DNA from: Proteobacteria bacterium DTSAM18
GTDB lineage: Bacteria; Myxococcota_A; UBA796; GCA-2862545
Length of the DNA stretch: 64,000 bases
Assembly (NCBI GenBank): GCA_028767165.1
Contig: JARACJ010000007.1
Location: forward strand, 1-64,000
Reading direction: 5' to 3'
The position numbers and the translations under genes are program-made. The notes under the pieces were generated by a model. That model saw only the letters and a program-made list of their open reading frames with translations, was not told the DNA's origin and did not search any database. Shown here one piece after another: positions 39,551 to 49,326 of the stretch; position 1 is the first letter of the stretch, and each line of letters opens with the position of its first letter.

Positions 39551-41476
39551 TCAGGGGATGCTCATGCACAGCTCGAAGCGGCCGGCGCCATCGTAACTCT
39601 CGACGCCGATGGTGTAGTAGCCGGCTTCGAGCCGGACCTGCAGGCTCTCCCGTGACGACTCCGAGGCGGCCTTGGCCACCTGCGTCCAGGAACGGCCGTT
39701 CCACCCGTACAGCTTCAGATCGAAGTCGGCGGAGGCGGGCCCGTACAGGTCGAGGGTGAGCACCCCGGCGTCCGCCTCGAAGTACGAGCCATCCGGCTGC
39801 ACACTGGTGGCGCCCCGGCCATCCAGGCTGGCGGTGTGGCTCTGGGCGCCTGCGTCGCACCGGGTGCTGGCGTCGGAGGCGGGGGCGGTCGTGGACGACG
39901 CCGAGCTGCTCCACCCCCCGACACCCACCGCGGCCCAGGCGTCCATGGTGGCGGCGTACGCCACGGACTCGCGACCGTGCAGATCCCGGGCGGCCTGCAG
40001 GGTGGCGTTGCGGGCGTCGGCGAAGTCGGACCAGGGCCCGAGGTAGACGGTGAGGGCGCGGAACCAGATGGCCTCCGCGGCATCGATGCCCATGCCCTGC
40101 ACGCTGCGGGTGCCGCGACTCGGGTGCCGTCCACCCTCGGCCGCGAGGTGGAACGCGAGGTTGGCGATGCCGGAGTTGATGTGCACGCCGCCGTTGTCCT
40201 CCCAGCCGGTGTACCGGCTGGCGTAGTGGTCGCGGGAGGAGCCGTCGGAGGTGGGGTCGGACATGGACCGCATGGCCCCGCCCCGAAGGGTGATGTCCTC
40301 GCCCATGGCCCACAGGCCGGCGGTCTCGCCGAGGGCGTGGCGCTCCGCCATGGCGCCGAGGATGTCGGCGAAGGACTCGTTCAGCGCCCCGGACTCGCCC
40401 TGGTACTGCAAGTTGGCGGTGCGCTCGATGAGGCCGTGGCTGAGCTCGTGGGCCACGATGTCGACGCTGGTGAGCGGACCCAGCGACCACCCGTCGCCGT
40501 TGCCGAGGGTGACGGTGGAGCCGTCCCAGAAGGCGTTGGCATAGCCCCGGCCGTAGTCGACCTGCACGGCGAGGGTGCGGCCGCTGCCCGTGACCGACCC
40601 GTAGGAGCCCGGGCCCCACGCGTCGTCGATGCCCTTGCGGCCGTGGACCTCGACCAGGTAGTCGAGGAAGGCCGTGGCGCCGAAGTGGGCCTCGACGCCA
40701 CTGCGCTGACCGGAGGCGTCGAAGGAGGTGTCGGCGTCGGCGATGTACGACAGGCCGCTGGAGCTCGAGCCGTAGCTGTAGGTGGAGACCCCGTGGACGG
40801 CGTCCTCGAGCACATAGGCGCCCTCAAAGGCCTCGATCTGCAGCGGAACCGAGCCGTAGTGGTGGCTCGTGCCGGTGCCCGTGAGGGTCTGCAGGCGGCT
40901 CTGGTGCTGGACCACCGTGCCGTCGCGGGCGTCGATGTCGATCCGCCAGATGTCGGTGTGCTCGCTGCCGTCGAGGCGTCGGGCCGTGACGGCCCAGGAG
41001 AGGCGGGGGGCCTCGCCGGTCAGGGGGAGCAGGACGAGCTCGGCCTCCGGCTCCTGGGTGAGCCAGTCCGCCTGTTCGCCGAGTGCGGCGAGGGCCAGGT
41101 CGATCGCCTCGGCCTCGGTGTAGCGAGGGGTGGTGTCGACGCCGGTGGCATCGATCATGTGCTGGCCCAGACGTGCCAGGCGGCCGTCGTCGTGCATGTG
41201 GACCGTGACGCGGCTGCCCAGGACGGGCACGCCGTCGACCTCATGGGCGAACTGTACGTGGGCCATGGCCAGGTCGTCGAAGACGACGCGGGGTGCGGAG
41301 AGCGTCTCCGGATCGATGTGGGCGAGGCCGGCCATGGACTGCAGGTGCCCGCGGGCGAGGGAGATGGCGTCGTCGGCGGTCTGGGGGGGAGGAGAGCCGG
41401 GGGCCCCGGGATCCGCGGGCACCACACAGGCGCCTGATGCAATCAGTACGAGGAGAATTGGGCTTTGACGACGCAT
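39551..41476 (-). CDS. Thermolysin-type M4 metalloprotease, lipoprotein-like signal, C-terminal PPC-like domain
   Basis: 641 aa. MRRQSPILLVLIASGAC gives a lipobox-like signal, with CAGGAGG upstream. A propeptide (FTP/PepSY-type, ~25-200) precedes the catalytic domain. HELSH (~341-345) binds zinc, GALNESFADI supplies the third ligand Glu, and GGVHINSGIANLAFHLA contains the catalytic His region. The last ~110 residues (EADAGVLTLDLYGPASADFDL, YYTIGVESYDG) are a PPC-like beta domain often removed on maturation. It should act as an exported neutral endopeptidase. The downstream DUF885 gene starts 14 bases beyond its stop. Confidence 0.95.
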   Translation of the reverse strand: MRRQSPILLVLIASGACVVPADPGAPGSPPPQTADDAISLARGHLQSMAGLAHIDPETLSAPRVVFDDLAMAHVQFAHEVDGVPVLGSRVTVHMHDDGRLARLGQHMIDATGVDTTPRYTEAEAIDLALAALGEQADWLTQEPEAELVLLPLTGEAPRLSWAVTARRLDGSEHTDIWRIDIDARDGTVVQHQSRLQTLTGTGTSHHYGSVPLQIEAFEGAYVLEDAVHGVSTYSYGSSSSGLSYIADADTSFDASGQRSGVEAHFGATAFLDYLVEVHGRKGIDDAWGPGSYGSVTGSGRTLAVQVDYGRGYANAFWDGSTVTLGNGDGWSLGPLTSVDIVAHELSHGLIERTANLQYQGESGALNESFADILGAMAERHALGETAGLWAMGEDITLRGGAMRSMSDPTSDGSSRDHYASRYTGWEDNGGVHINSGIANLAFHLAAEGGRHPSRGTRSVQGMGIDAAEAIWFRALTVYLGPWSDFADARNATLQAARDLHGRESVAYAATMDAWAAVGVGGWSSSASSTTAPASDASTRCDAGAQSHTASLDGRGATSVQPDGSYFEADAGVLTLDLYGPASADFDLKLYGWNGRSWTQVAKAASESSRESLQVRLEAGYYTIGVESYDGAGRFELCMSIP

Positions 41477-41579
41477 CCTGGTGGCCTCCTGGTCGATGGC
41501 GCGGCCATATCGACACATCGGGACCGGACTTGTCTGTCAAATCCGTGTACAGGGGGTCTCGTCGGTGCCCGGGGAGGCC

Positions 41580-42014
41580 TCAGGATGCGCGGTTCGGCCT
41601 GGTGCCGGATGTGCCGGTTTCGTCCTCGTTCGTGGAGGTCTCGTACATCGGCGAGCGCAGCTTGAGGGCCGAGTCGACCCAGGTCTTGAGGTGGGAGGCC
41701 GCCTGCAGGCGTTCGTTGTTCTGTCGGTACCGGCTCAGGAAGTCATCCACCGCGCCCTTGAGCTCCTTGAGCTGCTCGTACCGCTGGTGGTCTTCGCTGC
41801 TGGCGAACAGGGCCTCGAGCTTCTCGTCGACCTGCTTGAGGGAGGCAGGACGGGCGCCCCGGCCCGCGCTGTCGCGACGGAAGTGGTTGGGGTGGAATCG
41901 GGAGGGCAGCCGGAGCGGCGGGATCTGCTTGCTGCTGTCGGGAGGACGCTCCGCCGTGCGGTTCGTCTTCTTCCACAGGCGGGCCTGCAGGGCTCTGGCT
42001 GCCTTGTCGCTCAT
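41580..42014 (-). CDS. Hypothetical basic protein coupled to yidD
   Basis: 144 aa, starting in an ATGA overlap with the yidD stop. No signal or TM segment. It is basic at the N-terminus ([14 protein letters not shown]) with a helical middle that could form a short coiled coil ([24 protein letters not shown]). No family recognised. The overlap suggests translational coupling with yidD. Confidence 0.7.
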   Translation of the reverse strand: MSDKAARALQARLWKKTNRTAERPPDSSKQIPPLRLPSRFHPNHFRRDSAGRGARPASLKQVDEKLEALFASSEDHQRYEQLKELKGAVDDFLSRYRQNNERLQAASHLKTWVDSALKLRSPMYETSTNEDETGTSGTRPNRAS

Positions 42015-42271
42015 GACACCTCTTCGTGGGTGTGGTCGCACCCGAGGTGCAGGTGGGGCGGCTCGGGCACGGGGTCGAGACCCCCTCGTGCCCAGGGATG
42101 GCACCGCAGGATGCGCATCAGACCCATCCATGCACCGCGAAGACCGTACCACTGGATCGCCTGCACGGTGTAGGCCGAGCAGGTGGGGTGGTACCGGCAG
42201 CTGGGTGGGGTCATCGGCGAGATGAAGCGCTGGTAGAAGCGGATGGGAGCGATGAGCAGGGCCTTGAGCAC
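42011..42271 (-). CDS. yidD: Membrane protein insertion efficiency factor YidD
   Basis: 86 aa, about the usual length. [30 protein letters not shown] carries the YidD signature with its two conserved cysteines, here at RYHPTCSAY and PSC. The later [14 protein letters not shown] is equally diagnostic. YidD is a small inner-membrane-associated helper of YidC-dependent insertion. It usually sits between rnpA and yidC; here neither neighbour is present, and a hypothetical gene overlaps its stop. Confidence 0.96.
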   Translation of the reverse strand: MLKALLIAPIRFYQRFISPMTPPSCRYHPTCSAYTVQAIQWYGLRGAWMGLMRILRCHPWARGGLDPVPEPPHLHLGCDHTHEEVS

Positions 42272-42332
42272 GCTGCCTCCGTCGTGGACAGCGTGCGTTG
42301 TAACCCGGCGTTGGACGCAGGGCTGGCGAGGG

Positions 42333-43229
42333 TCAGTCGATCTGGTAGCGCAGGGTGATGACCTTGCCCCGGCGCAGGACCTTGACGTCGAAGTCGGAGT
42401 GCCGGGCCCAGCGGGTCCACAGGCCGAACATCTGCAGCGCCGTGGAGGTGGGCTTGCCGTTGACCGACAGGATGACGTCCCGGGGGCGCAGGCCGCCCTT
42501 GTACACGGGCGAGGCGCAGGAGAAGCCGGTGATGTACCAGCCCTTGTGACCCCCCTCGTCGTAGGCGCGGGAGTAGCCCAGGCTGTTGAAGCGCTTGACC
42601 GACGCCGTGTAGTACTTCACGAGCGACCGATCGATGTGCCAGCTCGCCTTGCCGGTCTTGCGGACCTGGTCGTGGGCGCCGCCACAGTCGCGCTTGCTGC
42701 CACGACGGGTGCGGGGCGTGACCTTGGGGGTGCTGCCGTCGGTGGCCTGGCGGGCGCCGTCGTCACCGGCGCGACGGCCGGGGAAGGCGCGCCGCTCGGC
42801 GTCGGCGACCGTGACCTGCCGATGGGCGTGGGGCACCTGCAGGGCCTTGCGACCCTTGGGGGCCTCCTCGGCGACGGAGGGAGCGGTGCGGGGAGGGGAC
42901 TTGGAGACCTCGCCGCCGGCCTTGGGATCGGCCTTCTTCAGCACCTCGGCGCCATCGCCCGAGGCGGCGGGCTCCAGGGCGGGCTCGTCCTCGGGGGCCT
43001 CTTCGGCCTCGGGCGCGGGCTCGGGATCCAGGCGAAGTTCGATGGGGGGGAATTCCGCTGCATTGGCGGTGGGCATGGCGAACATCACGCCCATCTCCTC
43101 GTGGTGGCGCAGCAGCGAGATGGACTCGAGGGCGCCGGCGGTGGCGATGACGCCGAGCGGTGCGCCGAACACCAGCAGGGTGGTGAGGGCGGCGGCGGTT
43201 GCTCCAAGGACGGGATGGGTCTGCTTCAT
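42333..43229 (-). CDS. Membrane-anchored proline-rich protein with C-terminal PDZ domain
   Basis: 298 aa, GGGAGGACATC before ATG. An N-terminal TM/signal anchor ([23 protein letters not shown]) is followed by a Pro/Glu/Ala-rich linker (~60-105) and a basic stretch. The last ~85 residues form a PDZ-like domain ([40 protein letters not shown]). This architecture recalls GspC of type II secretion or TonB-like periplasm-spanning proteins, but no other secretion genes are nearby. Function unknown; it is probably periplasmic. Confidence 0.82.
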   Translation of the reverse strand: MKQTHPVLGATAAALTTLLVFGAPLGVIATAGALESISLLRHHEEMGVMFAMPTANAAEFPPIELRLDPEPAPEAEEAPEDEPALEPAASGDGAEVLKKADPKAGGEVSKSPPRTAPSVAEEAPKGRKALQVPHAHRQVTVADAERRAFPGRRAGDDGARQATDGSTPKVTPRTRRGSKRDCGGAHDQVRKTGKASWHIDRSLVKYYTASVKRFNSLGYSRAYDEGGHKGWYITGFSCASPVYKGGLRPRDVILSVNGKPTSTALQMFGLWTRWARHSDFDVKVLRRGKVITLRYQID

Positions 43230-43359
43230 GATGTCCTCCCCAACGGGTGCGCTTCGGACGACCGCGGCAAGGGAAATCTTCAAGCCTGTGTGGTGTTGTC
43301 GGACGATGACTTCCACCCGTGGTACCTCTAGCCTCCCCATTTCCGCGCTTGGAGGTCAG

Positions 43360-44469
43360 GTGGGCGGTATTCTGGTGAGTCAGTCCCTGCGTTCGCTGGT
43401 GGCCCAGGGCAACATCTCGGCCCTTCGTCAGATCACCGAACAGCAGATCCAGCCGAGCAGCCTCGATCTTCGCCTGGGTGCGCGGATCTGGCAGCTGCAG
43501 TGCTCCTTCCTGCCGGGAACCCAGGGCGTGTCCCGCAAGCTCGGCCGACTCGCCACCGCCAGCTACCGCACCGACCGCGACGAGCCGTTGGTGCTGCACC
43601 AGGGCGGCGTGTACCTCGCCGAGCTCGAAGAGGTGCTGGAGCTCCCCGACGACATCTGGGGTCGCAGCAACCCCAAGTCCTCCACCGGGCGCCTCGACGT
43701 GTTCGTCCGCCTCCTCACCGAGGAAGGCTACGCGTTCGACACCGTGCCTCCTGGCTACCGTGGTCGCCTGTACCTGGAGATCACGCCCCAGTCCTTCCAC
43801 GTGGCGGTGCGTCGCGGAGACTGCCTCGCCCAGCTTCGCCTGGCCCGGGGCAAGCCCTCCCTCGGCGTGGACGAGCTGGAGGAGTGGCAGGCGGCGGCCC
43901 CCCTGTGCACCTGGAGCGACGGGTCCGCCGCCCCCGTGATGGACGGCATGCCCCCCGGCGTGCTCCTGAGCGTGGATCTGCTGGCCATGGGGAAGGGGCG
44001 GCCCGTGGGCTACCAGGCACGCCGGCACCAGCCGCCCATCGATCTCGCCCGGCGGGATCTGCCCCTGGATGGCTACTGGACCGACCTGTACGAGCGGCCG
44101 GACGAAGGTCACGTGCTCGAGCCCGAGCAATTCTACATCTTCGCCACCCGCGAGCGCCTGTGCATCCCGCCGGAGCTGTGTGCGGAACTGGTGGCCTTCG
44201 ACGCCACCAAGGGCGAGCTGCGCACCCACTATGCGGGCTTCATCGATCCCGGCTTCGGGTGGTCTGCCGAGGACGAGCACCCCGGCGCGCGTCTCGTGCT
44301 CGAGATCCGCACCCACGACGTGCCGTTCCTGCTCGAGCACGGCCAGCCGCTGTTCCGGCTCGAGTTCATGCGCAACGAGACCCCGCCGGACACCCTGTAT
44401 GGGGCTTCCGGGAACAACTATCAGGCGCAGGAACTCAAGCTCGCGAAGCAGTTCCGCATGGCGCGGTGA
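43360..44469 (+). CDS. dcd: dCTP deaminase, long two-domain form
   Basis: 369 aa from GTG 43360, with GGAGGTCAG upstream. Converts dCTP to dUTP for thymidylate synthesis. It is the long form in which two dUTPase/DCD-like domains are fused: domain 1 has QIQPSSLDLRLG and GRSNPKSSTGRLDVFVR, and domain 2 (~200 on) has EPEQFYIFATRERLCIPPELCAEL, THYAGFIDPGFGW and LVLEIRTHDVPFLLEHGQPLFRLEF. GRSNPKSSTGR contains the family's phosphate-binding Arg/Ser residues. Cytosolic; expressed alone or with the downstream exported protein. Confidence 0.94.
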   Translation: MGGILVSQSLRSLVAQGNISALRQITEQQIQPSSLDLRLGARIWQLQCSFLPGTQGVSRKLGRLATASYRTDRDEPLVLHQGGVYLAELEEVLELPDDIWGRSNPKSSTGRLDVFVRLLTEEGYAFDTVPPGYRGRLYLEITPQSFHVAVRRGDCLAQLRLARGKPSLGVDELEEWQAAAPLCTWSDGSAAPVMDGMPPGVLLSVDLLAMGKGRPVGYQARRHQPPIDLARRDLPLDGYWTDLYERPDEGHVLEPEQFYIFATRERLCIPPELCAELVAFDATKGELRTHYAGFIDPGFGWSAEDEHPGARLVLEIRTHDVPFLLEHGQPLFRLEFMRNETPPDTLYGASGNNYQAQELKLAKQFRMAR

Positions 44470-44549
44470 GGGCCCCGTCGGAATGCCCCGGATGTGGGTC
44501 GGGGTTACCACGGGGTACACTGGAGGGCATTCAAGCCCCTGGAGGACCC

Positions 44550-45080
44550 ATGAGACGGCTCTGCCTGCTGACCATCCTGCCTCTGCTGGGAGGGCTGGCG
44601 TCCGCCCAGACCACCGACCCCGTCCTCGTCCGGCTCGACCCCGGCAACGTCACGCTGCCGCCGCGGGCCAAGGTCGACGAGAAGGACGTGCGCAAGACCA
44701 TCGAGGCCGCGATCCTCGAGGGTCTCGACGAAGATGGCCTGCAGATGTCCGGTGGCGACGCCCCGCTCACGATGACCTACGCCGTGCGGTTCGAGACGGG
44801 TCGCGAGCAGGTCGGCTTCGCGACCCACGAGGAGCAGATCTTCACCGATCAGGACCTCGTCAACACCACCACCATGGGCAGCGAGTCCACGGAGACCTTC
44901 CGCTGGCAGAACATGTTCGTGCTGATGGAGGTCGTGTCGAAGGACAGCGGCCAGGTGGAGTGGATGGGCACCTGCATCGTGCCGTCGAAGGGCCGCAAGC
45001 CCACCCTGAAGAAGATCGAGGCCTGCGTGGAGGGCACCGTGAGCCTGGGCGTGCCGAAGATCAAGGAGATCACCCGGTAG
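44550..45080 (+). CDS. Small exported hypothetical protein
   Basis: 176 aa with GGAGGACCC before ATG. MRRLCLLTILPLLGGLASA is a signal peptide. The mature protein is charged (RAKVDEKDVRKTIEAAILEGLDEDG) and has a beta-rich middle with a repeated Thr/Glu block (NTTTMGSESTETFRW). The layout recalls DUF4136-type exported proteins, but the match is uncertain. 80 bases downstream of dcd. Confidence 0.72.
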   Translation: MRRLCLLTILPLLGGLASAQTTDPVLVRLDPGNVTLPPRAKVDEKDVRKTIEAAILEGLDEDGLQMSGGDAPLTMTYAVRFETGREQVGFATHEEQIFTDQDLVNTTTMGSESTETFRWQNMFVLMEVVSKDSGQVEWMGTCIVPSKGRKPTLKKIEACVEGTVSLGVPKIKEITR

Positions 45081-45156
45081 CGTCCAGGTGGGCCTTGTGA
45101 TGCCGACGGTCGCGCCTGTACGATGAGGTGCGCCGTCGCAGGCGTCTGGAGGGTCC

Positions 45157-46104
45157 ATGACGAGGTGGGTGTGGTGTCTCGCGCTGGCGGGATGTGTGGA
45201 CGCGGCCAACGAGATCCGGTTCCTCGACGACACCTGGGATCACACCCTCAAGCTGTCCACGGGGCTCGACGGCCTGTCGTTTCCCTACGCGCCCACGTCC
45301 GAGGTGCGCCTGGAGCTCGTGCGCCTGGGCGGCAACGACGAAGGGGAGTTCGACGGCTGGACGTTCACCACCGACGACCCCTCGGTGCTCGAGATCGTCT
45401 CCCAGGACCACGCGGGTGGCGCCACGCTGCGGGCGGCGGGAGACGGCACCGCCACCATCCAGGCGTTCGACCCGGACGGTCGGATGCGGCGGGAGACCCG
45501 GCTGAGCGTGGCCACGCCCGACGAGCTCGAGCTCGCACCGGGCATGACACCCGGTCATGTCGTGCCTGCGGGTGAGGTGTTCGCGACCCTGCCGGACGAC
45601 CACGTCCGTGCCGTGCTGATGATGAGCGCCCGGGGCTACCCGGTCTACGGGGTGCCGGAGGGCCTCCGGGGAGAGGGGGTGGACCTGCAGCTCGAGATCA
45701 ACGCCCTGTTCCCGTACCATCCGGGGCTGCTGTTCCGCTCCGAGGAGGGGGGCGCCATCGTCCTGGATCAGCAGGGCGAGGAGATCGCGCGGTGGCCGGT
45801 GGAGGTGCGAGCCCCCGGTGAGCTGGTGTCGGTCACCCTCGACAACCTCGAGGAGCGGGCCGGCGCGGAGGGAGAGCCCGTACGCATCAGCGTGCTGGCC
45901 GAGGCCGACGACGGCACCATGGTCTACGGGGTGCCCTGCGACTTCTCCCTCGACGGTGAGCCGGAGGACCGCGCGGACGGCTTCTACTACGTCAAGGACA
46001 GCAACCAGCCCATGATGCTGCGGGCGTCCAACTGCGCAGGCAAGGCGTTCCGCGACGAGATCGAGGTGCATGCCGCCGTGGGCGGGCCGCTCGCCGTGCC
46101 CTAG
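45157..46104 (+). CDS. Hypothetical lipoprotein with Ig-like beta domain
   Basis: 315 aa, CTGGAGGGTCC before ATG. The signal is very short, MTRWVWCLALAGC, with lipobox LAGC. The first ~110 residues resemble bacterial Ig-like (BIG2) domains: TFTTDDPSVLEIVSQDHAGGATLRAAGDGTATIQAFD shows the typical DPSVLxI...G.ATI pattern. The remainder is beta-rich with no recognised motif. Probably outer-membrane attached. Convergent with the transporter gene at 46153. Confidence 0.8.
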   Translation: MTRWVWCLALAGCVDAANEIRFLDDTWDHTLKLSTGLDGLSFPYAPTSEVRLELVRLGGNDEGEFDGWTFTTDDPSVLEIVSQDHAGGATLRAAGDGTATIQAFDPDGRMRRETRLSVATPDELELAPGMTPGHVVPAGEVFATLPDDHVRAVLMMSARGYPVYGVPEGLRGEGVDLQLEINALFPYHPGLLFRSEEGGAIVLDQQGEEIARWPVEVRAPGELVSVTLDNLEERAGAEGEPVRISVLAEADDGTMVYGVPCDFSLDGEPEDRADGFYYVKDSNQPMMLRASNCAGKAFRDEIEVHAAVGGPLAVP

Positions 46105-46152
46105 GAGGCGGCCGGGCGCTCCAGCGCGCCTGGTGGCTGCGACCCGCGGGGA

Positions 46153-47127
46153 TCAGCCGCCGATGACGGAGAGGATGGCGATGGCCATCGCGAACAAGGC
46201 CGCGCCGAGCATGACGGACGACAGGCCGTTGTGACGCAGCGCTCGCAGGTCGATGCGCAGGCCGATGGCGGCCATGACGACGGCCATGATCATCTTGGCG
46301 GTGTCCTTGACGGCCGCGAGGACCTCGGGGCTCACGAGGCCGGTGGAGCCGATGACGGCCGCGACGACGAAGCCCCACAAGTAGTTGGGGATGCCGGGGG
46401 CCTTGCCGGGCCGGGTGCCGGGCTGTCGCCGGGCGATGGTGGCGACGATGAGGGCCACCGGCACGAGCAGGGCGACGCGACCCATCTTGAGCGCGGTGGC
46501 GGCCTCGGCCACCTCGGTGCTCATGGATGCACCGGCACCCACCACGTGGCCGACCGCCTGGAGCGACCCGCCGATGACGAGGGTGGCGTAGCGATCGGTG
46601 GCGCCACCGATGAGGAGCAGCGGCGGCATCAGCAGCATGCCCACGGCGCCCAGCAGGTTGATGGTGGCCAGGGAGATGCCGGTGTCGGTCTCGTCTGCGT
46701 CGGGCACGAGGGGGTAGATGGCGGCGATGGCCGCGCTGCCACAGATGGCGGTGCCGGTGCCGATGAGGAAGGCCCGGCCGCCGGGAACCCGGAAGAGACG
46801 ACCGAGGGGGCGCGCCAGCAGCAGCAGGGCGGTCATCGAGACGGCGACCGCGATGGCGGCGCGCCAGCCGAGGCGGGTGAGGGCCGCGAGGTCGAGACCG
46901 AGGCCGAGCATCACCACCGCGGCGGACAGGAGCTGTTTGGACGCGAGCTTCAGGCCGTCGGCGAACTGGGGGCGCTGTCCGAGGTAGGCGGACAGGAGCA
47001 TGCCCAGCAGCAGCGACAGGGTGACGGCGTCGAGGCCGAAGGCCTTGAGGCCCAACACCTGTTGAAGCGCCACCGCGGCGATGGTGGTGGAGATGGCGAG
47101 CAGCAGTCCGGGAATCTGTCGGGTCAC
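46153..47127 (-). CDS. YeiH-family putative sulfate exporter
   Basis: 324 aa from GTG 47127 with GAGAGGACCCAC upstream. About ten TM helices. GTGTAICGSAAIAAIYPLV is the signature of the YeiH/PSE (Cons_hypoth698) family. LSLLLGMLLSAYLG, GGSLQAVGHVVGAG and the VVMAAIGLRIDLRAL end are also typical. Relatives are annotated as sulfate exporters or linked to taurine/sulfonate use; the substrate here is not proven. Divergent from the ABC exporter at 47244. Confidence 0.92.
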   Translation of the reverse strand: MTRQIPGLLLAISTTIAAVALQQVLGLKAFGLDAVTLSLLLGMLLSAYLGQRPQFADGLKLASKQLLSAAVVMLGLGLDLAALTRLGWRAAIAVAVSMTALLLLARPLGRLFRVPGGRAFLIGTGTAICGSAAIAAIYPLVPDADETDTGISLATINLLGAVGMLLMPPLLLIGGATDRYATLVIGGSLQAVGHVVGAGASMSTEVAEAATALKMGRVALLVPVALIVATIARRQPGTRPGKAPGIPNYLWGFVVAAVIGSTGLVSPEVLAAVKDTAKMIMAVVMAAIGLRIDLRALRHNGLSSVMLGAALFAMAIAILSVIGG

Positions 47128-47243
47128 GTGGGTCCTCTCTGGCCCGTCCCTATCTCGAAGTGTCCCGATGACCTAGTGGGAAGGCACCGATGCCTGACCG
47201 GGTGCGGCCGACGTGGTAAGGGCTGGCACACCCCGAGGTCTCC

Positions 47244-49013
47244 ATGGCGTCCGCCCTCTCCCGCCTTGTCAGCTACGGATCCGCACACCGTCGTCGGATG
47301 GTCTGGGCGACGATCTGGTCCGTCCTGAACAAGCTGTTCGACCTGGCGCCCCCCCTCCTGATCGGCATGGCCGTCGACACGGTGGTCAAGGAGGAGGACT
47401 CCTTCCTCGCGGGGTTCGGCCTGGTCGACACCATGGACCAGCTGTGGGTCCTCGGCGGGCTCACGCTGCTGATCTGGGGGCTCGAGTCGGTCACGGAGTA
47501 CCTGCTCAAGGTGCTGTGGCGGAACCTTGCCCAGACCCTGCAGCACGAGCTGCGCCTGGATGCCTACGCCCACGTGCAGGAGCTCGACACGGCCTGGTTC
47601 CAGGACCGCAGCACGGGCCGGCTGATGTCGATCATGAACGACGACGTCAACCAGCTCGAGCGGTTCCTCGACGGTGGTGCCAACGACCTGATCCAGGTGG
47701 CCACCACGATGGTCGCCGTGACCGGTGTGTTCTTCTGGTTCTCGCCGTCGGTGGCCGTGTTGGCCATGTTGCCCATCCCCATCATCGTGTGGGGCTCGTT
47801 CCGGTTCCAGAAGCGCATCGCGCCGCGGTACGCCGAGGTGCGGGAGAAGGCGTCGCTGCTCAACGGCCAGCTCGCCAACAACCTCGGCGGCATCGAGACC
47901 ATCAAGTCCTTCGTGACCGAGCGGGCCGAGGTGGAGCGCATCGGCGGCCTGTCCAACGACTACCGCGAGGCCAACGCCGACGCGATCCGGCTGTCGTCGG
48001 CCTTCTCTCCGCTCATCCGTATGGTCATCGTGGTGGGTTTCACGGCCACGCTGGTGTACGGCGGCTACCAGGCCACCACCGGGGTGCTCGAGGTGGGCGC
48101 CTACTCCGTGCTGGTGTTCCTCACCCAGCGGCTGCTGTGGCCGCTCACCCAGCTCGGCGCCACGGTGGACCTGTACCAGCGGGCCATGGCGTCCACGAAC
48201 CGCGTGCTCGACCTCATCGACACGCCGGTGACCATCCTGTCCGGGCCGGAGCACGTCGCGAAGGCCGAGGTGAGGGGCGAGCTTCGGTTCCGCCACCTGC
48301 AGTTCAGCTACCGGCAGGGCATCCCCGTGCTGCAGGACATCGACCTGCACATCCCGGCGGGCGCCAACGTCGCGTTCGTGGGGCCCACCGGCGCAGGCAA
48401 GTCCACGGTGGTGCAGCTGGTGATGCGGCTGCACGACCCGGTGGCCGGGCACATCGAGCTCGACGGCACCGACATCCGGGAGCTGTCGCTGGGAGATCTG
48501 AGGCGCTCCATCGGCCTGGTGTCCCAGAGCGTGTTCCTGTTCTCCGGTTCGGTGGCCGACAACATCGCCTATGGCACGCCCGACGTGACCCGGGAGCAGG
48601 TGATCGAGGCGGCGAAGCTGGCCGAGGCCCACGGGTTCATCTCGGCGTTGCCGGAGGGGTACGACACCCTCGTGGGTGAGCGTGGCCAGAAGCTGTCCGG
48701 CGGTCAGCGGCAGCGGATCAGCATCGCGCGTGCGATCCTCAAGGACCCGCCGGTGCTCATCCTGGACGAGGCCACCAGCGCGGTCGACAACGAGACCGAG
48801 GCGGCGATCCAGCGGTCCATGGACAAGGTGGCCGTGGGGCGGACCACGCTGGTGGTGGCGCACCGGCTGTCGACGATCCGGCATGCGGACATGATCGTGG
48901 TGCTGGACCAGGGGCGGGTGGTGCAGACCGGCACCCACAAGGAGCTGCTGGAGCAGGGCGGCCTGTATGCCAGGCTGTGGGATGTGCAGACCGGCGCGCG
49001 GAAGCTGGCCTGA
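47244..49013 (+). CDS. ABC exporter, fused membrane and ATPase domains
   Basis: 589 aa, GAGGTCTCC before ATG. Six TM helices (~1-320) precede a nucleotide-binding domain. Walker [11 protein letters not shown]-loop LVSQSVFLF, signature LSGGQRQR, Walker B VLILDEAT and the switch His in VVAHRLST are all intact. The architecture is a half-transporter of the MsbA/multidrug-lipid type, acting as a homodimer in the inner membrane to export lipids, drugs or peptides. The substrate cannot be told. The gene end runs directly into the repeat array that begins at 49014. Confidence 0.94.
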   Translation: MASALSRLVSYGSAHRRRMVWATIWSVLNKLFDLAPPLLIGMAVDTVVKEEDSFLAGFGLVDTMDQLWVLGGLTLLIWGLESVTEYLLKVLWRNLAQTLQHELRLDAYAHVQELDTAWFQDRSTGRLMSIMNDDVNQLERFLDGGANDLIQVATTMVAVTGVFFWFSPSVAVLAMLPIPIIVWGSFRFQKRIAPRYAEVREKASLLNGQLANNLGGIETIKSFVTERAEVERIGGLSNDYREANADAIRLSSAFSPLIRMVIVVGFTATLVYGGYQATTGVLEVGAYSVLVFLTQRLLWPLTQLGATVDLYQRAMASTNRVLDLIDTPVTILSGPEHVAKAEVRGELRFRHLQFSYRQGIPVLQDIDLHIPAGANVAFVGPTGAGKSTVVQLVMRLHDPVAGHIELDGTDIRELSLGDLRRSIGLVSQSVFLFSGSVADNIAYGTPDVTREQVIEAAKLAEAHGFISALPEGYDTLVGERGQKLSGGQRQRISIARAILKDPPVLILDEATSAVDNETEAAIQRSMDKVAVGRTTLVVAHRLSTIRHADMIVVLDQGRVVQTGTHKELLEQGGLYARLWDVQTGARKLA

Positions 49014-49120
49014 GGCGGAGACCTGGGCTGACGGAAGGGACGGGCGCCGACGGTCATGGGGACCTTGGTGTCGCGGCGGGTCGGGAGCCTGCGGGGCACC
49101 AGACCGGATCGTGCCGGGTC

Positions 49121-49159
49121 GGGAGCCGGCGGGCACGGAGACCGGGGGAGTGCAGGGTC
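49121..49159 (+). repeat. 39-bp A repeat, unit 1
   Basis: GGGAGCCGGCGGGCACGGAG followed by a variant tail. A degenerate copy precedes it at 49083-49120, and a more diverged one at about 49041-49082. Confidence 0.9.
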
Positions 49160-49270
49160 GGGAGCCGGCGCTTCAGGAGGCGGCTGGTCGAAACACCCAC
49201 CCGCTGGACCTCTCATGGTCTGGAGAAGGGTCGTGAGGGGATCCAGTACGGTCCTGCGTGTGGGTGTTCC
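49160..49270 (+). repeat. 111-bp core repeat B, copy 1
   Basis: Starts GGGAGCCGGCGCTTCAGG and ends GTGGGTGTTCC. It differs from copy 2 at 5 positions and from copy 3 at 3. AACACCCAC and GTGGGTGTT form an inverted pair around a ~60-base loop. On the + strand RNA the loop's CUCAUGGUC can pair with GGUCGUGAG using three G-U pairs. Confidence 0.92.
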
Positions 49271-49288
49271 GCGCCGCCTCCCGCTGCC

Positions 49289-49326
49289 GGCTCCGGTCAG
49301 TGCTGGGGGCGGTCTCCGTGCCCGCC
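49289..49326 (+). repeat. 38-bp C repeat, unit 1 (single copy)
   Basis: Begins GGCTCCGGTCAGTGCTGG and contains GGTCTCCGTGCCCGCC. Its later part is the inverted complement of the A repeat. Confidence 0.9.
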
